Source of the DNA: Arctopsyche grandis
Lineage: Eukaryota; Arthropoda; Insecta; Trichoptera; Hydropsychidae
NCBI RefSeq assembly: GCF_051622035.1
Contig: NC_135362.1
Coordinates: forward strand, 18,438,501-18,502,500
Length of the DNA stretch: 64,000 bases
Direction: 5' to 3'
The first letter of the stretch is position 1, and each line of letters opens with the position of its first letter. The notes under the pieces were generated by a model, which worked only from the letters and a program-made list of their open reading frames with translations, was not told the origin of the DNA and did not search any database. Positions 14,555 through 24,900 of the stretch are shown here, piece by piece. The position numbers and the translations under genes were made by a program.

Positions 14555-15885
14555 TAAAATTGAATGTCTCTTTGTCTGTCTGTCTGTATGTCTCGTACAG
14601 GCTCTTAAACTACTCAACCGATTACGATGGAACTTTCAGGATTTGTTGTATGCATGTCCGGGAAGATTAGGAGTTTAGTAGCCTTTACGAGACAGACAGA
14701 CAGACAAACAGAAAAACAGGCATTCAATTTTATATATATACATATAAAAAAAAAACTAAAAACTAGGAGATAATAGTAAAAATATCAAATAATAGAATAC
14801 ATACATATGTACATAGTAGGGAATGTCTTGAATCCACAGCCAGAACCAATATATAATAAGAACCAGCCGCAAATACAAAACAAACCTGCGAGACCCAAAT
14901 GAGAATTCCACTCATATGTACATCACATACCATTATAAAAATAATGATGAGCGCAGGCTACCAGACATATAAGTTAAAATAATCTCCTATAGCCTACGCT
15001 CACTGAGATGGAAAATATCACATTCAAAATATCCATGAAGACGTTTTATTTATTTAAAATTCTTGGGAGAGGCAGCATATTCGATGGACCGATCAATTTT
15101 ATATGCATACAATGTATGTACATATACTTATGTACCAGTGACATGCGTGAAAATCTCAGGGTACGAGGGGACTCGGTATGACGTCACCTCGTCCCATTGT
15201 ATCCTGCTCGCGCACACGTAAGTAAGGCTGTGTGACAAAACCAGGGAGAATTTCACGGCATGCCACTGATATATACATATGTATGTATGTAAATATGTAC
15301 ATATGAACATACTATGTATATGATATGTACGATAAAAGATGATAGATGTGCTTTTCAAAAAAAATCATTATTATTCATTAACGTAATTTTTATACGTGAT
15401 ATTCTAATGTTTGTGCAAACAGATTTTTGTCGTTGTTTGTGCCAATGTTAACTCGCCGACTTATTAAGAATGCTTTTGAAAAAATTCCAATTCAGCACAT
15501 CATGAATTATCATACATAATTGGCTTTCGACAGGCGAATACAAAAGAATAAATTCGAACGCAAAACGATGAAAGCATAATATGTGCAGTCGATCATCGTA
15601 AATTAATTAAACGGTCCCAATTTTTTACGAGACCAATAAAGTTCATATTACAATAAACAATTAAAATCTTCGATTAAACCATCGACCGGTTAACACGCTA
15701 CGCGCCATATGCAATTGATTTATCATTCAAATGAATGGGCTATTTGTTTTATATATGTATGTACATAAATGCATAGTGTACAATAGTTTCTATGCTCCGT
15801 TATGCTTGTTAATTTATTCATAGAGTCAATTTTAATCGTCTGTGAATTACACAAACAGTACTATTATTTTATTAGCGCCATTACC

Positions 15886-15917
<32 letters not shown>

Positions 15918-18900
15918 CACACTTTTAATGAGTCTTCGTTGCACAATAAGCCATTTGTATACTTTCCGATCAAGTGCATTAATATATAATATTATAGAAC
16001 GCGTTAAAATGCTTGCACATACGTTTAGTGCTATAAAACTCATGCTCGCTTTAGAGGACAGGCTTTCAACTATAAATGCAAAAGGCAATAACTCGCATGT
16101 ACATATACATACATAATACAAACATATGTATATACAATATCGTTCCCGATTCCGGTTTTTAAATGCTTTAATTTATTAATAAGAGTAGATATATGTATAC
16201 TTATAAATTTATTGGCCGTGGTAATTAAAGGGTTTTCTCATTTTTCGCGCTGTCCAGATCGTGTGAGATTCGATGTTTATTCAAATGCGAATGACCCCGG
16301 TCGATCGAGCGTGACCGTTGCTTGTGTCCTTATCTCGAGGCAGGACTCTGCAGGATCTTTCCCTTCGATGTGAAAAGTCCTTATCTCCGGGCGGAAGGAC
16401 GGGACCGGCTCGTTAAATGTAAAATCGAGCGATCTTTATCCGAGCGAAAATTTAAGCCTCAATTAAAAAATATTTTTCGCTCGGATTATTATTGCGCGTT
16501 TGATGCATTGCTTCAGATAAGTCGTTCGATGTGATGCAGAAATTTTTTTGAAGTTTTTAATTAATTCGTTTATCTTCCAACGTCCGCTGCTGGATATTCA
16601 ATTGGCTTCCATTCCTGGATCACTTTCATTCTTCAACGCGCGGCAAACTTCAATCAATCCAATGCTAGAGAGACAGACAATACATTTATGTGAACATGAG
16701 CTTTCTAACTAGGCACTATCAATATGTACCAAAAAGTATGTTCCCATGACCGTTATTGATATTTTGATAAGTTTAAAATTTTGCACACGACTTTGGACAA
16801 CACAATTAGATGAACTATAAGATATGTCCTAATTTCATGTTCACTATCGAATATCTGCAGTCGTGAGTGTCGAAATTTATGCAAAAAAATTAACAATCGA
16901 AAGTAGAAGTAGTGTTTCTGTGATTTTTTGATCATTTCACGTACAGGTCTTTCATTTGACGAAGTCTCATAGTGCAAACAAAAAACACCCTGCTACCAAC
17001 AAATATGTATTGCTAACAAATGCGTGCATTTTGTAGCGTGTTGATTGTGTATACCGTCAGAAATATAAGTTTGAAATGGTTCGGTGACTATTTTGATACA
17101 AATAATAAACCTTTTTGATGATTTGGGTACCGATGTGGTTTCGGAGGATGTCCCGAGTGATTTCTTATGATTTGATTTAAATTTATGTTGTCTTCTTTTA
17201 TTTCTTAAGGGTTTTTTTCAATTTATTTTTACATATGTAGATATACCCAGGGCCGCCGAGAAGAATCCCGGGCCCTGGAAACAAAATTCTATATCCTATG
17301 ACAAATCAAAAAAAAAAATCTTATAGATATATTTTTAATATGCGAAGAATCTATCAGAACTTAGAAAAATACCTACATACATATGTATATGTATGTTAAA
17401 TGCTAGTTTTTGAAATAATCGAATAAAAAAGTATGATATAACAGGTACGATTTCACATGAAATCAAAGAATGCGTGGATCGATAAATTTAGCATTAAAGA
17501 TTTTTTTTTTATGTAGAATAATATAACATATCAATATCGATCAGTCGAACGTTCCAACGCGGGGCATCTAAGTAGTCAGGGCTTTGAAACATTAACCCCA
17601 GCTTCCCCCGCCCCTTCTCGGTGGCCCAGGATATACCAGGAAAGCCTAACAGGTAAACCCCAACGCGCCTTCCTAACCAATTATGTACAAACATTTTTTT
17701 ATTACATAAATTACACCAAACGAACACGAAATTAGCTTATAATTAATTAATAATTCCATAGAGACATCTACGGATTGAGACTTAAACTATTACATATTGA
17801 ACATTAATCAAATTCAGATATTGGAGATATAGTGCTTAGGATGATTTTCGCCAATTTGATGGAGGAACCGTTTCAACAATGAAATCATATAAATTAGCAA
17901 ATTCTGATAGGAAACGATCGACTTGGAGTCACAAATATCCAAGTCTGACCAGCGGCATTAAAAATTACCACGAGATCGAACCTAGTAACCTTTTGGTGCT
18001 TTACATAAACGCAACCATCGAACCATACTACTAGCTATACTTTTATGGTTATAATTTTTATTTGTTCTACTTTTTATATTGAAATATAATATAATTAATC
18101 AATAAATTGTGGTTTTTATTTTATTTTATGCCTACATGTTAAATAAAACTGAACAAAATTTACTGTTGGCTAACGATGTTTCTGCCGGCATACAATTTAC
18201 ACGCATTTGTTTCCAATATACATACTAATAATAATAAGACTTCGTCAACTAAAAGATTTGTACGACCGCGTAAGTTACTCGAAAACCCCTGTCGGCACTG
18301 GTTTCATTTAAATATTAAAAGTGCAATCAATATCTCGAAGAGTATATTGAATTCGGTGATGAATACGAGCCGTTCCTTTTGGCAGACAGCCGTATCAATT
18401 TCACTCGCTCTTCCGGGCTCGGCACTTGCTCGTACCTCTTACTGCCTTCTTTTTGTTCCAACTCTGTTTCAAATAACCTTTTTCCCTTTCCTTAATTAAC
18501 GTGGCGTTTATCAGCGGATTGATTTATGCAATGCGTGTGCGGGTATATGTAGTTTTTTTTTTATATTTATTTTACGAAGAGTCGTCGCGCGAACGTTAAT
18601 TTGTACGGTGCCAAAATGCACCGATGCTCACCCCCAGATAGCGCCGCGGGACACGACCTGTAAATTATCTCCAATTTAATTCAACCGGGCACCGAAATAA
18701 AGAAAGATGGAGAGTCGGCGGGACGCTTTAAAAGTACCAATATGACCGTAAAGTACCGTAAAACTTTTCGCACATAAAATTTGACACATTGTAACGCTGA
18801 GTACCTTAAGAATTACTCAAATTTAATTTATCGTATTAGCCAGCAGTATAGCTCCGTGGTTGCGATAATGTTAACCACGAAGAGGTTGCCGGATTCAATC

Positions 18901-21900
18901 CCTGGGTTAACCTCGATTGAAATGAATTTATTCCGAGTATTTATATTATGCTGTTGGTCAGACTTGGATATACATATGTAGTATGTATGTGACTCAAAGT
19001 CGATCGTTTCCTATCATACATAGTTTGTCAATTTATCTGATTTCATTGTAGAAACGGTTCCTCATCAAACTATATAACAAAACCATCTTGCCAACTATGT
19101 CATCACTATTTGAATATGATTTCAAAAATTTAAAACCTATAAATTTATATATGTACGTATGTACAAGTTTAATACCATAGGTGTAAGCCAGGGCTGACGA
19201 GAGAGGGGGGGGGGGTGGGGTAAAGTTCCAGGGCCCGGAATACTCGAGGGGCCCAGTTCGACTGAGCGATATTGATATTTTATATTATTCTAAATAAAAA
19301 TACATATATTTATTTAATGCTATTTAATGATCCACGCATTCTTTGTGTCCATGTGAAATCGTTCATGTTATATCATACTTTCTTATTCAATTATTTTTAA
19401 AAATAACAACCAACATATATGTAGGTATTATTCTAATAGTTCTGATAGATCAAAAATATATCTATGTATAAGATCTATTTTTTAGTTTGTCATAGGGCCC
19501 GGGATTCCTCTCGGCGGCCCTGCGTGTACCAACCCGAAATGGCATCATGGGAAAATATAAAATTCGGTCCATCGGTTATGCCGCCTTTCCCAAATATTAA
19601 ATATAAAAATATATAAATAGTCCCGCAGTGTAGTATGTTGTATATAAAAATATAAATAAATGGTGACAGTGTAATTTTTATGAATATATGTCACGGCCGT
19701 AGCCAAGGGGGGGCTATGGGGGGGTGTCAGCCACCCCCCCCCCCCCCAATTTAAAAAAAAAAAATTTCAGTTAATTTTATTGTTTTATTTTTTAAATCCC
19801 AAAGAAACCTCACTTATCTTTCTGCTGTCTGCTAAATTTTACAAAAGTTACAAATTCCGAACGAAAAAAAGCTTATAAAAAGTTTCATTTTTTTTAAACG
19901 TTGAGTTGGGGGGTGACTGTGTTTCAGCTCCCCCCTAAAAAATCCTGGTCACGGCCGTGACATATGTACATACATATGTATGTGTATAATCATATTTAAA
20001 GATCAAACGACACCGGTCGAAAAAGAGGATGGTATCCAAGTATGCAATTGTATCCACTGCAATTGCATTGTATCGTATCCGGCCGAGTAATGTTTCTTTT
20101 TTTTTTACTTTATTTTTTCTTCACCAAAACCACGCCCAAAATGCCGATCGGTTAAATTTATATCCCTTTTTCTCGCATGCTTTGCACTTTCGTCCAATTT
20201 GACACCGATTTCACACTTTTGTTGACCTGTTTTACGAACAGTCATTTGCACTGATTATATGTATGTAATGTATGTATGTACCTATGTATGTACATATGTA
20301 TGTATGAATATATGAGTATGCGTGTAAGTTGAGATATGGAAAACAAATTTGCCTAAGCAATATAATAATACATATGTGATACATACATACATATGTTTGT
20401 ACTATTTCATGTTGTGTACCGCGTCTACAAGACTGGAAATTATGAAAGTATATAACGTATGTACATATGTATTGGATTGCATATTAATATTTGAGAATTA
20501 TCTAGGAACTGAAATCAGCTTCTAGCTGACCACAGTTTCATGTTGGGGTAACCTGTGAAAAAACTGATACTAAAATATAACAAGGATTTCTTCGAAAATT
20601 TCAATCTTGAAGCTTTCAGTCTATAACCAGCAGCATATACATAGATTGGTGGTTAGAATGTAATGTTTTCAAACCAAGTGGTAACAGGTTCAATCCCTGC
20701 CCACTGCTGTTGGCTAAGCCTTGGATATGTGAGTTAGACAATTTATCTGATTTTCATTGAATATTTTCCATACTTACTGGTTACGTGTATGTAGTGGCCG
20801 GTACTTGCTATGCCAGTATAAATAGACCTTTTTCGTATTTGCAAAATAATAATGTAACGCTTCATATAAATATGTTGTGTTCAAATTTCTTTACTAATTT
20901 CAACACTCGGAAGTTTGAAAGACTCAAAAGTTCTGCTAGTTAAATAGATATCGCAAAATGTTATTAAAATATGAGCCGTTATATTTGAAATTGACGTATG
21001 TAGGTTCACTTTTCTCCATTTCGAGAAATATCTCGCAAAACATTAAATATGATGTTTTGTGTTTTACAATATTTTAAAATACTGGTGGCCTGTAATAAGT
21101 TTATTCTACTTTTCTGAAATCCTGACATGTCGAATGATAATAATTTGTGAATTAAGTTAAACTGATATATTGTTTTTGGAACTGAAAATTGGACTTCCGC
21201 CACTTTCAAATATTATTTATTTATTTATTTATTTATTTAAAGTTTGGACCGTTGTAGCATTACAGGAATTCCTAATGCGCCACAATGGTCAAAAATATAA
21301 CAGAAAAGACAAGAAACAAAATAATAAATTAGACATAACAAAAACAAAACATATATATACACAAACAACTAAAAATAATTATTATTATTATTATATATCG
21401 TTTATCGTCTTGAATTCATTCTATGTTTACAAGGTTTTTGTATTTCGTAATATTCTTTCTCGATTATGATTTTCAAGTTATGAATTCTATAAGTCCTCAC
21501 CAGATAGAGTTTCAAAATTTGTCATCCGGACTGACCGAAACCAATCACGACAAGCAAATAATACACCACCACCACGTCGATCTACTCTATCGCGACGATG
21601 CAGCCTCCAGGAAGAATCAAAATGTTCAGCATCAAAAAATGATGAAGTCAACCATGTTTCCGTTAGTGCTACCATATCATCACAAATATGTAGTAGAAAC
21701 GGCTGAATTAAACGCAGCCAGCTTTGTCCTGAGACCTCGTGCATTTTGGTAATAAATTACCAATTTTCGGTCTCCCAGTTTGGCGCGTGACTTTCTTTGA
21801 GACAAGAAATGGCAGTTTTGATTGAGCCAACGGAGGTTGAGCCAATGGAGACGAAACGGAAGAGGAAGCAGAAGAAGAAGCCAACACAGTCACAACAGAA

Positions 21901-24900
21901 TCACGACTATCAGGACCATTTGAGCAGGCAGATGTAGGAGAAGAGGCAAACATCGACGTCACTGCGACCGTTTCCATAGAAGATTCACTAATACTTGCAG
22001 ACGTAGTTTTAATATCAGGCTTCAAACATCTAGCAGCTCCCGTACAAACATCAGCAAATGAAACACTTGGGCGCAGCTCTAATGATGAAACAACGTCAGT
22101 GGCAGACATAGAAGTAGTATTAGTATTCGATTTTTTATTCTTAATGCTCATTCCCCAATCTTTAAATCTACCAAAATGAACACCAGCAGGCCAAGAACCA
22201 GCAGAAAATAACAGGCCAGCGACAGAAGCAGGAACAGATACCTTAAAGGATGTATAAGATCCTCGTGCATTAAGAGGGGAAACCACAATGCCATCCTTTA
22301 ATCCACAGATGGCACTAACGTGAGTCAAAACCTCGTCACACGAAGTGTCCAATGAGAGCTTCCATATATGTATATTGACATTCCTTTTGACGGAAACAAT
22401 AATTCCAGAAGCTGCTGTTCCCACCTCAAATTTACAAATATAATGGCTCATATGCTACTTCACTAAAAATATTATTCAATAATACAAAATTCAAGTAATA
22501 CTTCACTACATATGTACATATATAGTCAACGGTTCCCGGAAAGATGCACTGAATAGTAACGCAGTTTCGAGAAGTCATAATTTTCAAAGGCGCTCAAAAA
22601 GAACCTACGCAATAGAATTCCACTAAAAAGGTTAGCACCCTCAGATAGCGTACAAATACCCCTTGACGCTTTTTTGCGGAATTCTATTGCTTTCGTTCTC
22701 CTTGAGCATCTTTGAAAATATGGATGTCTCGAGAGTGCAACTATCTCGAGTGCATTTTTCCGGTCATCGTAGTCAACGAGTGATTAATTTAATTCCAACC
22801 AGAAAATGATTGGAATTTTAAATCAAAGTACGCTGCTAGGAATTTTTCATTCTTATCAGAATTTTGGAAAAATCGTGCCAAATTTTTCATTAGGTTAAGT
22901 CGAGTGAAAAACAAAAATCATATCATAGCTGCAAGTACATATTTATGTATGTAAGTACTGAAAGGAGCATCCGATTCGATTCGGTCGGATTGAAACCGGA
23001 TTTGTCCGGCATTCGCCTCAACTTACAGGGCGGTTCAAAGGTGTGACATCCGAGGGTATTATGATACCGGTGATATATATATGCTGTCGTTGCCGATCCT
23101 TCCGCAATTCAGTGGTCGTTTGTCCCGTCTCCATTTTCACCACCAAGCCTCGCCAACAGCGCGGTAGATTTATGAGGACGAGGCTGAAGGTTAACGAGAA
23201 TTTAGTGCCGGAGCACATTAAATCTCAAAATAGCGGACCGCATCGAAAATTATCCTTCCGCTTAAAAATACGGTATAAGCACGACTCGATGTGGAAATAT
23301 GTATGTACATATGTATGATAGTATAGGAAAGTGGTATGGCGCTCTTGACAACGAACGAGCGTGAGAGTGAGTGGTCCGGACAATTGGGTGGGTAACGCGC
23401 TGGTCCGTTCGGTTGGTTTCCGTCCCAAGACAAATGCTGACCCAATGTGGATCAGTGTGTTAGGATGTCGCCACGCTCACGTCCACTTTATCCTCAGGGC
23501 CGGCCCTCTGGCTCTCCGAAACCACTTCCTCGACGATGCACTTCCTGTTCGTCTGCGAAATCGACACGTGTTGGCCTGCCCTATTGTCGTCCAATATTCA
23601 TAACCCAGTCGTCCGGTTCTTCAGATTACTTTCTTTTGGGATGGGTACCTTCTCGAAACAATTGATTTGGACTCGTACATTCGTTATAAGCGCAAGTATA
23701 CCTACATACATATGTACATACATATATAATACATATGTACATGCCTACTAATATCTACACTCTATTCAGTAGGCTCATTCAATTTCATAAAAAGGGTTTT
23801 CCGACTTAAATTCTTCCAATATATGAGTCGGTTTTTTTAAAAGTGCCAGATGTCCAATTTTCAGTTTCAAAAACACTTTTTTACTTAATTTATAAATTGT
23901 TATCACTTCTTTTATTTTTTTATTTTATTTATACCAGGAAGCCTAGTAGGTAACAGGTAAAGTAAATACATATCAATTAGCATCCATAGAGACATTTATG
24001 GTTAAACTTGTAAATTAGCAGCATTTTATACAATTCAGCGAAATCCGAGATTGCTGAAAACTCTAGATTTGCTAGAAAATGGGTAAGGTTGCCAATTTGT
24101 TGGAACCGTTTCAATGAAAATCAGAAAAATTGACAAACTCTGATCTGGAGTCACAAATCCAAGGTCTGACCAGTAGAAACTAGTGGGATATGAACCCGTG
24201 AGCACTTTGTTCCAAGCAACCAATATGCTAACCAATAGTCTATTCTGCTGCACATACGTTTTTTCGGGTTTGGATGAAAAGCTTTCCTACCTGTTCCGAC
24301 ATTACATCGTCATCGTCATGTGATGAAAATAAAAAAAATATATTAAATTTTATAAACCGGAAGTGGGATTTTTTTCCTCTTAGATAGGTAAAATATGTTG
24401 TCGCCACTACTCTGTCCACACCCCTAAACGTATCAAGCTCAAAAGTTATATTTGTATTCTTTATGTATTAAGTTAGAACTGATATGGTTTTGGTCAGAAT
24501 TTGTAAACCGGAAGAAGTATTTTTTTTAAACAATATTTCATTATTTTATTTTGACCTTTTGAATTATTTTAATCTTCTTGATATTTATTGTGTATAATAC
24601 TGATATTGATTTTGAGTAATAATAAAATTTGAACAAAATCCAACAACCGAAAGTAGAACTTTTGTCTTGTGCAAGTTTCCATACATTTGCGCTCAATTTG
24701 TATCGAAAATGCTGTCATAGCTATTAGTATTTCATAATGCTGCCGGTATGTATGAATGTGTCTGTACGGTTCAATATCGAATTTTGTTTTTTGACATTCT
24801 TATATTCCTCAAATGCATAGATAAAGTCATGGGTTGGTCACACCCGAATTTTTTTTACTGATGTGGGGGCCTCAAATTTCGAATGCGCCTGAAGCTCCAC

